64,000 nt of DNA from Istiophorus platypterus (taxonomy: Eukaryota; Chordata; Actinopteri; Istiophoriformes; Istiophoridae). Positions 1 to 12,600 of the stretch are shown piece by piece (within the stretch, counting starts at the first letter, position 1; each line of letters opens with the position of its first letter). The stretch spans positions 10,792,896 to 10,856,895 of the forward strand of contig CM029119.1 of assembly GCA_016859345.1 (NCBI GenBank), in the 5' to 3' direction. The position numbers and the translations under genes are program-made. The notes under the pieces are model-generated. The model worked only from the letters and a program-made list of their open reading frames with translations. It did no database searches and was not told the DNA's origin.

Positions 1-331
1 CCTCCTCCAACAGCTGCTTCTCTCCCTCTCTCTTTCCCTTTGGGTCCTTTCAAGTACATGCTACTTGCTTTATTGCTGCTTAGAATGCTTCTGCTTCAAG
101 TAGTTTGCCCCACAGCCCCCTCGGCTCTCTGCACACACAATCAGAATTTCACTCTGTCTCTGAGACACTCATTTTCTATCCCTCTCTTTGTCCCTTACCC
201 TGGTTCGGTTCTATACTCCCCTCCTGGGAAAGAGGGGTTGTTTCCACGGCACTGCTCTCCCCAACCCCTGTAGCTCTCAATCATCCATTCATTAACTCTT
301 AAGTCAACACACAACCCCTGAGTGTGCGTGC

Positions 332-422
<91 letters not shown>

Positions 423-2989
423 TGTGTGCATGCACATGTGCCTTTGCTCCTCAGATGAATCAGTGTGAGAGCTCTTTCGCAACCTTTGGACAGGTTTTGT
501 TGCTCTCTCTCCCAAAAAGCAGCATTCATACACACACATGTAGGAAAACATACCCACACATGCTCTTATGGCCCAGAGGAGAAAAACCAAATGCTGCAAT
601 TAAACTTCTTAAAGACACCGGTTGATGCCAAGACATACGCACCCCCCCACAAACACACACACACATACTGTAGAGTGTGCAAGGGGTGCTGTCAATCAAA
701 CCTGCTGGAGAAAAGAGGACCTTTTTCCCTCACAGAAACTCATGTAACTGCTTCTGGGAGTTTCTAAAAAGAGAACAGGGAAAGGCAAACTTTAAGCAAA
801 CGAAAGAGCCGAGGATGGAAAACTGAGCAACATCAAGCTCATGAGAGACGAGCAAAGTCAAAAAGGATACAAGGAAAGGAAGATCATCTGACAAGGATGG
901 AAAGAAATGGGGGGGGGGGAAGTGAGACAATGTAAAGGACGGAGATATAGATAGAATTTTAGTCAGACAAAGACCAACTAGGCTGCACTATGGTTTTCAT
1001 TCCACGAAAATGTGCTCTCTCTGTTATTGGTTCTCCTCAAATGTAAAGTTGAAACCGTCCTATATTTACACACCTTACGCCTTCAATGCCCTCATGACAG
1101 GCGAAAGTAAATGGGACTTCTCTGGACTGGTCCTCATTGCCTCTTCTGGTGATTGTGTTTCCTCTGCTTCACTGTTTACAACTGGCATACCTCAAGAGTC
1201 TGCTCCTCTCACCAGTCCCGTTCACCTATCACTGCCGTGCCAACAGCTCTCAGCTGTGCATTTCACTTCATAGGAACATTCCCAGCCAGATGCAAATAAA
1301 ACACAAATGTTGTGTAAAAACTAAATGTTCAAAAACATCCTTCAACTAATCAGATTAGGTTGATCGTCGTTGTCACTGGCCCTGAATTCCTGAAAACATC
1401 TCAGGGCAAAATCAGTTTGTGTCTTGGAGTCAAAACATCCTGCACTGGGTCTTGATGACCTTGAAGAATTTTACCTTGAATTTTAACCTGAAGTCAATAT
1501 GCAACACAAACACTGAGGGCTAGTTTTCTATTTTAACAAAACTGGGAAAGTTGTGCAAGGATTTTGGCTTAATCCAAACATGACAACTATATCACCCTGT
1601 CCACATGTCTAAACTAGACTGAAGTGTTCCCCTGCTGCTGCTAACAATTGTCTTTTACATGTGTTTTCCCCCTGCAGCAGCAGCCTCATGTACCAGTCAT
1701 CCAACAGGATTCAGGGTTCATAATCAATCTTACCCAAGACCAACAGTCTGAAAGACTGAAAATGAAGCTGAAGATGTGGAAGGGAGCGTGTCTGATCCCA
1801 CACACGCAGAAGTATCATTCACATGCTTTCAAATTCTCTACAAACGACTTATTGTAATAAAAGGACATCTAGTGGATAAGGATGGGAGTACAGGTGTGGA
1901 CAGAGCAATCATGCAGGTCGATGGGACTGATTTAAGGTAACATCCTTCTAAAAACTATATGATTTGGCCATTATCCAATATAAACCTATTGTATAGGCCA
2001 GACACTGTGATTCAGACTATTATTTCTTTATATAGAGAAGTTTGCGGGTATTGTAGATAAATTAAAAAAAAAAAGGCTTGGTTGAAGGGTTTAACTGACG
2101 CATTCATGTCACTAAAACTGGCCTAAAGCAGATGTGCCTTTCTTCCAAAGAGCAGAGGGGAAACAAAGAGCAGTAATTAGTAGCTACAATTATTAAATAG
2201 TCTATAAAAAGTGGCCTATTGGAAAACAGCCTATTTGATTAACTTACATTGGCTTATAGGGATGTTCATGCCAATTAACGGTATAATTTCAAAAGATTAA
2301 CTGTGGTTGTGGAGCCATTTATAGCCTGTTTTCATTTACTGACAACTGAGTGAAACACACTGAAGAATTTAGTCTGAATAGTCAGCAGCGGCTGTTTGTG
2401 CTTCAAAAAGCAACAAGTGTATTACAAACAAAAACCTCATGTGTGTACAACCTTGACCGTTCAGTTGAAATTATTTTGATATTAGACTATTATAGGGCAG
2501 TGTGTCATGTTTCACAACACATTTTTGAGTCATTATCTGCTCGTATCTGCATTAATAAAAGAGAGTAGGCATTTTCCCCAATTGCACCCTGCAGCTAAGG
2601 TGTTCAAACCAACCAAGAGGAGCGTTGGTGTCGGTGACCCCTGTTCATACAGGTTATGTCCGTTAGTGGGCAGTGTATACTAAGGCAAACCTTCTATAGA
2701 CCTGATCACAGATAATTCTTACTTTATATTAAGCCTACCACCCTTTTTGCATAACACGAGAAAATCCCTACACATTTTAATTCAGTTCCCCAGTGTGCTC
2801 TCGGAAGTACACTGAGATTCAGGGTTTTTTCCTTGTGGGTATGCATCTTTTTACGCTCTGTAAATATAACACTATACTCTGTGCGATACTGAGTGGAGCT
2901 AACTTTAAAAAACAAACAAACAAATAAATGAATAAACAAAACAAATGGCAGCCCAGACGACCCATCAACGTGCCAGGTCACTGATGCTG
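1..2989. other. Upstream intergenic DNA, no gene supported
   Basis: No reading frame here looks like a protein. The open frames are short, low in complexity or made of the CA/TG repeat, and none joins to another by splice sites. The stretch holds a long TG microsatellite near 322-429, a G run near 909-919 and a CT-rich start. It could contain distal regulatory DNA for itgb3, or the far end of a neighbouring gene, but I cannot show either. Confidence 0.6.
322..429. repeat. (TG)n microsatellite, slightly interrupted
   Basis: About 108 bases of alternating TG, with GC and TTTG interruptions at its edges. It creates the false Cys-Val and Thr-His open frames on the two strands. Confidence 0.97.
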
Positions 2990-3277
2990 CACGTTGTCTG
3001 CTCAGACCCGCGGAATAAAGCCTATAAAGCGTCAGCTCGACCTTCAGATGCTGCGCTTTCCCAGATCCGCCCACCGCATCTGGCAGTAGAATAATGGGAG
3101 CTGGTGGATGATGCGGCGCAGGGGGGGCTGGTTCTGAGACATTTGACTCTATTTGGAGTTGTGTCGATTACACATGAAAGTTTTTTCTTTTCTTTTCTTT
3201 TTTTTTTCTTCCTCTTCTTGGTCTTTTGGTCTTTTCTGCTCGTCGCCAGGCTCTTTCCTCACAGAGCCCGCACCAGG
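2990..3277 (+). promoter_or_regulatory. itgb3: Probable itgb3 promoter and 5' UTR
   Basis: These are the bases directly before the itgb3 start codon. They are richer in GC than the DNA upstream. A TATA-like heptamer (TATAAAG) lies at 3023-3029, about 250 bases before the ATG. A T-rich run at 3180-3210 probably lies in the 5' UTR. The transcription start cannot be fixed from sequence alone, and the TATA-like match could be chance. Confidence 0.35.
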
Positions 3278-6200
3278 ATGGGTGCCCTCCCGCCGCAGAG
3301 GCTGCTATGGATATGGGTTTGCATCTTTACTGCAATAACAGACGTTTGGGGTAAGTTATAAGTCGTGTTCCGCTGTTTGTTTGTTTGTTTGTTTGTTTGT
3401 TTGTTTGTTTGTTTGTTTGTTTGTTTGTTTTTCAATGCTTATACCGGTGCAGTTGCATCTTTGGTGGGGGCAGGTTTTCCAACTTTACCATGACTTTAAA
3501 ATGTTGTTCTCAGAGCGCCTCTTAGACAGAATACGCGTGTTCTAGTAAAAGGTCCAGTCAGTGCTTTCTTTGTCACTGGCAATAAGGAGGAATTTAGAAA
3601 GTTGGGACAGTGAGGGAATGAATGCACAAGGATAAATCATAGTCACATCCTTTACTCTGCACTAAAGAACCAACACTAAGATGTAAAATTACTCCATGAC
3701 AAGTAAAAGTGCATTTAAAAGTCTCCTTAAGTAAATGTACAGAAGTCTTCTGAGCTAAATGTACTGTGTGCTGTACCTGGCCTCTGTCACTGACAAAATG
3801 TTTGCTCAAGTTGATGCATCAGTTAATACTAATAATTCTATTGTTGTAGCTGCCTGAGTTGGAGCTAGTTTTATCTACTTAATAAACAGTCAGGTAGCAT
3901 ATAGTATATAAGTATATAAATTGGGGCCCGGCCCCTTCAAAAGAGTCACAAGATAGATCTGAAAGGTCATCAGATAAGTGTTTGGTAGGGAAACAGAGAA
4001 AAACAAATTTCCGCTACACAGAGGTAATCTTTTGCAAGCTTTTATTGAAATAGAGATAATTTGTAAGAGTGGTTTGTAATGTGCTCTTTGAGCTTGTCGT
4101 GTGTTTTCGACAAGAAGTGAGTAACTACAAGTTAGAGAAGGAAAAAGTACATAAGTTGCCAACAAAATTTACTGCAGTAGAAATATAAAGTAGCATAAAA
4201 TGGAAATTCTCAGTTAAAGAAGCTCAAAATTGTCCTTAATTACAGTACTTGAGTAAATGTACTTAGTTACTTTCCACCGCTGTATATACAACAGCTGAAT
4301 ACTTCTCAGATGGGTTTAATTGTGCCAAAATTCAACCAACTGTTTGTCTAATGATTTCATTTTCCTAAATAAAAATTTGTATTCTATAGAATTAACAAAT
4401 TTGGTAAAACAGATAACCCTCAAATGAGGTGATCGTTACCATCAAAGAATCACTGCAGTTTTGGAAAAAATATCTTTCTTCTGGTTCCAGCTTCAAATGT
4501 CTGCACCTCCAGAGGAGCCAGCACATGCAAGCAATGTCTCGCTGTGCACCCCAGCTGTGCGTGGTGCTTCAAGGAGGTGGGTTTCTTTTCCACCTCACTT
4601 CATTCAGGCAATGAGCCTTCAGCTGGTGCAGGCTGGTACAAATCTCCTCATCAGCCAAGTAATCTGGTTGTGAAGAATGCATGTCAATGTACATCATTAT
4701 AGATTTTATTCTATTGCTTTTAGGTTCAGGCAAACACGAAAGGAATGTTTTTCTTAGTGCCCATTTTTTTAAAAGTCAGATCTACCCAACACTCCATCCG
4801 TACTTATGTATGGGTTTTATTTTGATTACTGCCACAGAGACTGACATCTTGTGACTGCATGGGGATATAGTCATATTTTCTGGTTCAAACTTTAATGTGT
4901 GTAGCTATTTAATATGGCAAAAATCTGTCGGTGAACTCAACCTTTCATTCAAGGGCAAAATTTCCGCAGGGCGAATTCAGCCTGAGTACTCTGCTTCTTT
5001 GTCTTCAGAAGCACTGGTTGAAATATTTGAGGGTGCTCAGACAGGAATATTCATTTTAATTTACTGCCTTTAAGTCCATTTTTTGTTGGGGAGATGTTGG
5101 AGGGCTTTCCCTATCCCAGGAGATTGTTTAATAGAAACAAAATGGTATACAGGTTTTTTTTTTGGACTTTTTCATTGCAGTTTAGCCTTCAGATGAATCC
5201 AATACGCCCTTCTCTCTCAACACAGCTTTGTTACAGATGGGAATTTTGAAAATAAAAAAATGTTTGACGAATTAAAGTAATTCCAAACCGGTGAGGAGGC
5301 TGCTTTTTTCTGAAAAAATTACCATTTTTTTTTTTTTTTTTTTTGTCAGTCCTTTGGCCAAGGAGTTGCCAGTTCTTCCCGCTGTGACCTGAAGAGTAAC
5401 CTGCTGGCAGCGGGCTGTCCTCCGTCAGCTCTGGAGTCTCCAACCAGCAAGCTGCAGGTGATCGAGGACCGGCCCCTCAGCAACAAGGCAGCGGGGGCCA
5501 CACAAGACGTCACGCAGATCAAGCCCCAGAGACTCAACATCAATCTCAGGCCAGGTCGGATGCGTATATAAGTGATGGAAATTGAGTTTAAGACAAAATG
5601 AAGTAAAGCGAGATTGTCTTTTGATTTAGCAGGAAGTGACACTTGAAAGAACTCAAGCTGTTTTATATGCATTGATTATCCAAGGCCGCCTACGACGGCC
5701 TCATGTTTCTTGCTGAAGGATCTAAGTGAGACACATGAGGCCGTGGTGTAGTGTGAGCACTAAGTGAACTAAGTAGCCCATATTCGTAACACCCAGTAAA
5801 GCTATTAAAGAAGGTATTTCTTTATCATGTTTACCAGATGACGCTAAGCGCTTCACGGTGAAGGTGCGTCAGGTAGACGACTACCCTGTGGATCTCTACT
5901 ACCTCATGGACCTCTCCTACTCCATGAATGACGACCTCTTCCGCCTGAGGACGCTGGGCAAAGGCCTGGCTGAGGCCATGAACCGCACCACCAGCAACCT
6001 ACGCATGGGCTTTGGGGCTTTTGTGGACAAGCCGGTCTCACCTTACATGTACATCTCCCCCAAGGAAGCGGTGAAGAACCCCTGCTACAGGTAATACAAA
6101 AAAAAAAAACAACTTTGAAAATTGCTTGTTGATTGATGCCATGCTGTCCTCTAACAGTTTGATCAACAGTGCTAACATATTGAGCAATGCAGTGGAAAAC

Positions 6201-9200
6201 AATGTAAAAGTTCCAGCTGATTATCTTTGCTCCTCATCTTTACCATAATTCAACTTCTAAAAAGAAATAAATAAAAAGTTGGCCATGACAACTAGAAGGT
6301 TGAGATTTGCCTCCTCAACCTGTTTCCTTGTTGTAACACATGCATCTAAAGTGAATCCAGACCTCTTTGTAACGGAAAGTTTATTTTAGTGGCTGCATTC
6401 TTGGATTCAGCAGCGTTTCGCATTCCTAGTATGAACCCGGTGGTGTTGATTTCAGTGACTGTTTATGTCTGCATGTGGCCAGTAGCTTCATTATGCAGAT
6501 GATGTCAGTTTAGCGATGACACCCTTAAACACAGCGTTGGTCAGTGAAAATGCAGGCGGGCTCGGCGTCCCAGCGCTTGTTAAAGGCTTACAGTGGCTCC
6601 CTAGTGCTTGGTCAGCTGCTCTGAATCAGCTGCAGGTAATCTTCCTCTGGGAGAGTAACAGTGTCCCAGCCTCTGCAGCCCCTTTCCGAAGGGCTGGCGC
6701 ATTTGGTTAGTTAAGGTCCCCGGGGGTCATTTACTCTCCCGCTTATGCACAGTCTGCCGATATCCAGCCTCCAGGAATGTTTTGATAAAAGATGAGATAA
6801 ATGGGGTTTTGGTCTAGTGGTGTACAATACAGAGAGGAAGAGGGGTTGAGTGGCGGTGAGGAAGAGCCTTTTTAAACCGAATGATGAACAGGAGGAATGA
6901 CTAATTGCAATGTGTTTTGAACTGTGGCGCCTTTTTTAGTTATGCCGGTGGCATGGCTAGGTATGGCAATGTCAGTCGGTCAGTCCACTGGTTTTGTCCA
7001 AAATAGCTGCTAGGTTAAAGATTTGCACAAATTTTTAACACATATTTATGGTTCCCAGATGATGTATCCTATAGACTTAGCTAATCTCCTGGCTTTTCCT
7101 ATGATGCTGCTATTATGTTAACTTTTGTGGTTTCTAAACTACCAAGCCAATGACTTTTACTTTTTGTTTAGTGTTGATTAGCAAATGTTAGCGTGCTAAA
7201 ATTCTATACTATGATGTTGAATGAGGTAGTGAACCTGGTTTGACTCCTTAGTTTTAGCATGTTAGCATTGGGATGCCTATAGCATTTGGCCGATGTCTGT
7301 ACAAAACTACAGCCTCACAAATATCAAAATAGGGAGGATGGCCCAGTGAAAAGGGGAAAAATAAAGAGCCCTTATGCCAAACTGTTACCTAGAATGTCAA
7401 AAACCTGTCAAAAAAATTCAATTTCACAAAAAATATACCCAATAAACCTGATTTAGATTATATTTTTATTTTACACCTAGTTGTTTACCACTTAAACCCT
7501 CTCTATAATAACCTATATTATAATTTTTTGTGTCAATAGGGAGCTCACACATTTTATTCCAGTGCTCTAATGTTCAGATGTATAAACGACTGATAAACTG
7601 ATCCGTGTTTGATTGACAGCATTAACACCACCTGTCTGCCCCAGTTTGGCTACAAACATGTCCTGTCTCTGACGGAGGAAGTAGCCCGCTTCACAGAGGA
7701 AGTGAAGAAGCAGATGGTGTCCAGGAACCGAGACGCCCCAGAGGGAGGCTTTGATGCCATCATCCAGGCTGCTGTGTGCAAGGTGGAAACAAAAATGCAT
7801 TTGCGTACACACTCATCTTTTCAAACACACACAACTCTGATTCTGTTTTACATTCTTTTTCTCCTGCATGATGAATAAATAATACAAACATTTCAGGATT
7901 TCCAAAAGAAGGTCTAGATTAAATGCAGAGTTGATATTAAATTTGCTTTTAGATGAGGACGCTTGGTACATAAAAAATTAAATGAGAAATTATATATATA
8001 TTTTTTTAATTTTTCCTTCCTTTCTAATGTGGTTTGATTGGAACCAGGACCAGATCGGCTGGCGTCCCGGTGCTTCCCATCTCCTGATCTTCACTTCAGA
8101 TGCAAAGACTCACGTGGCTCTGGATGGTCGTCTGGCAGGAATCGTGCAACCCAATGATGGGCAGTGCCACCTCAACTCTGAAAATATGTACAGCATGTCT
8201 ACCACCATGGTTAGTGTGTGATTGGTGTGCAGACAGTTGACAGAGAGTGCAAGAGAGAATCAGAAAGAATGGAAGACTATTTAGATATGCAGGCCTGTAG
8301 CAGTATTAATAGAACAATTATATTGTTTATGTGTGCATGTGATAACCACATCTCCCTGTTTTTGCCCTCGCAGGATTACCCATCCCTTGCTCTGATCACA
8401 GAGAAGATGTCGGAGAACAATATCAACCTCATCTTTGCTGTCACCAATCCTGTGGTTGCTCTGTACCAGGTCAGAAGCTGTGCAGTTCACACTGAGCACA
8501 TTCAGCCTTTTATTCTGTTCAAGTTCAATTTGAGACTCTCATATAGGAAAAATTAATGTGCAGTGATTGAAGAACAGAATCCCATAAATTAATGTTTTTT
8601 AAACTGAGACTGAGAAGATGACAAATCCCAGTATGTAATTATATCATTTTGAACATACTAATGCGTTTTAGCTAAAGCCCTCCAAACCTCACTGGTTTTA
8701 AAGAGCAATTTTTGGATCCTGCATTTGAGGAATGGAAATTCAGAATTTGTCAATTTATACACTGTCCAGACACAGCAAAAATAAAAACTAATTTTCTCCC
8801 AAACTGTTACTGTTACAACCAGCTGTTGATATGTGTATTCACATGAGCTAGTATTATAGTTTTTGTCCGCTTCACAACTTACAACTCTCAACTTTCTCAT
8901 ACAATTACAAGAAACCATAGAAACCAAGTGTGGGATCTTTTGTTGGTCAGATATATAAACGGTCATCAGCTTCCTCTCTTCAACGTGTTCTGCTTTTTTT
9001 CCTCTCACTAACTCTAATGAAAAAGAAATGAAAAACCACTTTTTTGAAAATAGATTTTAATTTAATAAAATCTTTTAATGCTACAAATTTCTGGAAAATT
9101 TAATAACACTTTATGGAATCATCTGGAACAAATTAAGATGTGGTAAAACACTTTATTGACAGAAAATCTCATTAAAAAAATTCCATAAATCATAAGAATG

Positions 9201-9614
9201 TTAAAATTAACTATCCTACCACTTTGTGTTTATAATTTTTAGTTTTATATTATAATCAGCAAAAAAAACTTTTAGCTAATAAATATCAATTATTGTATTT
9301 ATTCATTGTGTGACAAGAACGGTATTTACAGTTTTGACTGGTTTAGAGCTACAATATTTTGCAATTAGACAGGAAGGGAGGAAAAGTTGGAAGGGTGTAT
9401 ATTATAGATATTGGTAACTGATGATACATTAGTGACTATTAACTCTTTGTTAATAGTTTCAGTGACAGAGTAGGAAAACAACAGTCTTCATGTCTGTCTG
9501 TCTCCCTGTCTTGTAGAACTACAGCGAGCTGATTCCTGGCACCACAGTAGGAACGTTGTCCAATGACTCGGGCAACGTTATTCAGCTCATACTGAGGGCC
9601 TACGCCGTAAGTGT

Positions 9615-9689
<75 letters not shown>

Positions 9690-12600
9690 TAGGCTAGACA
9701 GAGTTTGAGGGGATGACATGCTTGTTGACACACACACCCACTGTGTCTGAGTCATGCATGCAGTCGAGGCAATCCTGGCTTTAACTTTGGTGTTTTACAC
9801 GTGCACATACAAGCATGTGTGTTAATATGTACGTTTGTGTACCTATACACCCACATTAAACATTGTTAGGCCTACATTTAACTAAAGAAGGAGATTAAAA
9901 GTGTTGTGTATAGAAATTATTATAATTTACTTGTAGTAATAACTTTGAAACCCTCATGATGGAAGTTTATATACTCACCCTTTCATGTGTGCGTGTTTTA
10001 TGCTATTTTCTTTTGTCTGTGTTGCCAGAAAATCCGTTCCAAGGTGGAGCTGGAGCTCCAGGGTGTCCCAGAGGAACTGTCCTTGTCCTTTAACGCCACC
10101 TGTCTAAATGGAGAGGTCATCCCTGGCCTTAAGTCCTGCTCGGGGCTCAAAATAGGAGATACGGTCAGTTCTACAGGACTTTAGTCTCTAGAAGAGAGAG
10201 GTATCTATAAATTTATCCCAACACTAAAATTCCATATCAGTAGTCAACGTAGCAGAATCTGCTCAGTGTGGCTTCATTTTAGATATATATGGAAATATGG
10301 TTCTTGCTCTGTGAGTAAGAAAATGAATCAGCTTGAAAATGCAGACATGTCGCACGTTCATCCTTCAAGAATTACCGATCACTTTATAAGTATAGATTCA
10401 TTTACACTTTTTTAAAAATAAATTTCCCTCAAGAAAATTGGATTGCATAATAAAATAGGTGCAGTGATAGCATCCTGTTGAGCAGCTAATCACTTGTTTT
10501 AAGAAATTGAGTTTTAATGACACAATAGGCTGGATATCTTACTGTATTTACACAGTATGGTAACAGTTTCCGCTATATGACAACAATATCAAGAGTTCTT
10601 ATGCCAACTTTTTCACTATCTGTCTCTCTGTGGTAAAAAAAAAAAAAAGCAGAAGGACTAGTGCCTTTATTCATGTCTTAATTCTAAAGATAACACGTAG
10701 TTATTTCCATATGCTATTTTTCATCGCATTTTTGGTCTCTTTCCATTTCCCTTCTTGCTGCTATCGACATGTTTTTAATGTGGGATTTTCCTGTTTTTCA
10801 GATGATGGAAAGATGTTGATAAGCACTGTCTCTGAACCTGTCTTTCTTAGCTGATGTTTTCATGTCTTTCCGTACTTCTTCTGCCAACTCCACTTAGAGA
10901 AAATTGTCCGCTTAAAGAGTTCTTTCTCCATCCCTCTTTTGCATTTTTTCTCTATCACAGCCTCTTTGGCTCTTTTCCCTCTTCTCTCCTCACTCCAGGT
11001 GACATTTTTTGGCCTCCACAAATTCTATTCTCTCTGCTTCAGCTTCTTATTTCTTCCATATATGGCTGTTTCACCAGATTTAGTAACTGCCCACTTTTGG
11101 ACATTTACCAGATTTGTATTCAATGCTGAATGAACAATTACACTGACTAAATACATTTGGAGGTATTCTCTGTACTACATCTTTGTTCTGTTTCTGCCAA
11201 CAGTGATTACATAATGCTGAAAATTAAAAAAAAAAAAAAAAGTCTAGGTATAAAGAGGTATTTGTTTGAACCACGTACATCGAAAAAATTGGCATGATAC
11301 AATTCCAAATCCCTCCTCCCACCCAGGTCTCTTTCAGTGTGGAGGCCAGGGCTCGTGGGTGCCCTAAACAAAAGAAGAAAACCTTTATCATTAAGCCTGT
11401 GGGCTTCAAGGACTCCCTCTCCATCACCGTCACCTTCGAGTGTGACTGCAAATGCCAGGCCAAGGCCCAGCTCGACAGCCCCATATGCAACCAAGGCAAC
11501 GGCACCTACGAGTGCGGCATCTGCCTGTGCCACCCGGGTCGCTTGGGCCCGCACTGTGAGTGTGCAGAGGGCGACTATAATCCCACAGAGCAAGACCACT
11601 GCACTGGACCCGCGGGCTCTGGAGGGCCGCACTCCGCCATCTGCAGCGGCCGTGGAGACTGTGTGTGTGGCCAGTGTGTGTGCCACAGCAGTGACTTTGG
11701 GAAAGTCTGGGGCAAGTTGTGCGAGTGTGATGACTTCAACTGCCTGCGCTACAAGGGGGAACTCTGCTCGGGTAAGATCTTATGAGCTAAGATGAGGAAG
11801 AGTTCAAATTTCTTGTGTAATTAATTTGCGTGAGCATCTTAAACCAAATGAGGGGCTGAACCAATAATATGATCAATAGATTAGTCAACTACAGAAATCT
11901 AATTGAACTTAATTTAACTAGGATTGAAAGCAATGATCCTTTTCATTATCCATTCATCTCCAAATTATTTTTGTTTTTTTCATTGTTTTTTTTCATTGTT
12001 TTGTCCATAAGATGTTAGAAAATATTGAAATTTGTCCATTCCAATTTTTCCAAAGTCCAAGGAAACCATAAACTCATCATGCTGCTAAAGCTGGAAGAAG
12101 AAAGCTTTGGCATTTCTCACAAAATGACAAATTAGTTATCAAAATTTGTGGTCTGTCAATGAGCTGATCCATTTTTCTTGAGGGTCTATTGTCAACAAGT
12201 CAGATCTTTGTTCTGAGCTAAACTAACTGGGTGTTGGCTGTAGCTATAGATTCGACGAACAGATGTGAGAGGGATATCAACCCTCACCTATATCTACTGA
12301 CATGAAAGCAAATAAGGTTACTTCCCCAGTGTTAAACTGCTCCTTCTCCATTAATTTTCACATCCCAGACCACAAACATGAACACAACTGAAAGGTGAGG
12401 GAGGTTAAAATGGCCCATTGACTTGTCATAAACATTGTGTTTGTCTGTGGCAGAGTTTAAGAGAACGAGAGTACACCCACAGTCGAGGTTGGCATTCACA
12501 CTCACCGCACCGACTTGCCACCCACCTCATCTGGGAAGAATTACATACAATAACAACACACCCTTCTGTCCGAGACATGGGCTTTATTCACAATAAACAT

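Noticed and set aside
195..625. Open frames rich in Thr-His or Cys-Val
   Set aside because: They are translations of the TG/CA microsatellite in several frames. The same holds for those at 9439-9687, 25492-25848, 42941-43445 and 63693-63944.
1648..1857. Possible exon after a CCCCCTGCAG acceptor-like site
   Set aside because: A good-looking acceptor, but the product is not recognisable and no partner exon or donor with matching phase was found.
11207..11795. Long frames on both strands over itgb3 exon 10
   Set aside because: Shadows of the Cys-rich EGF-coding exon. Only the + frame giving CECDDFNCLRYKGELC fits integrin.
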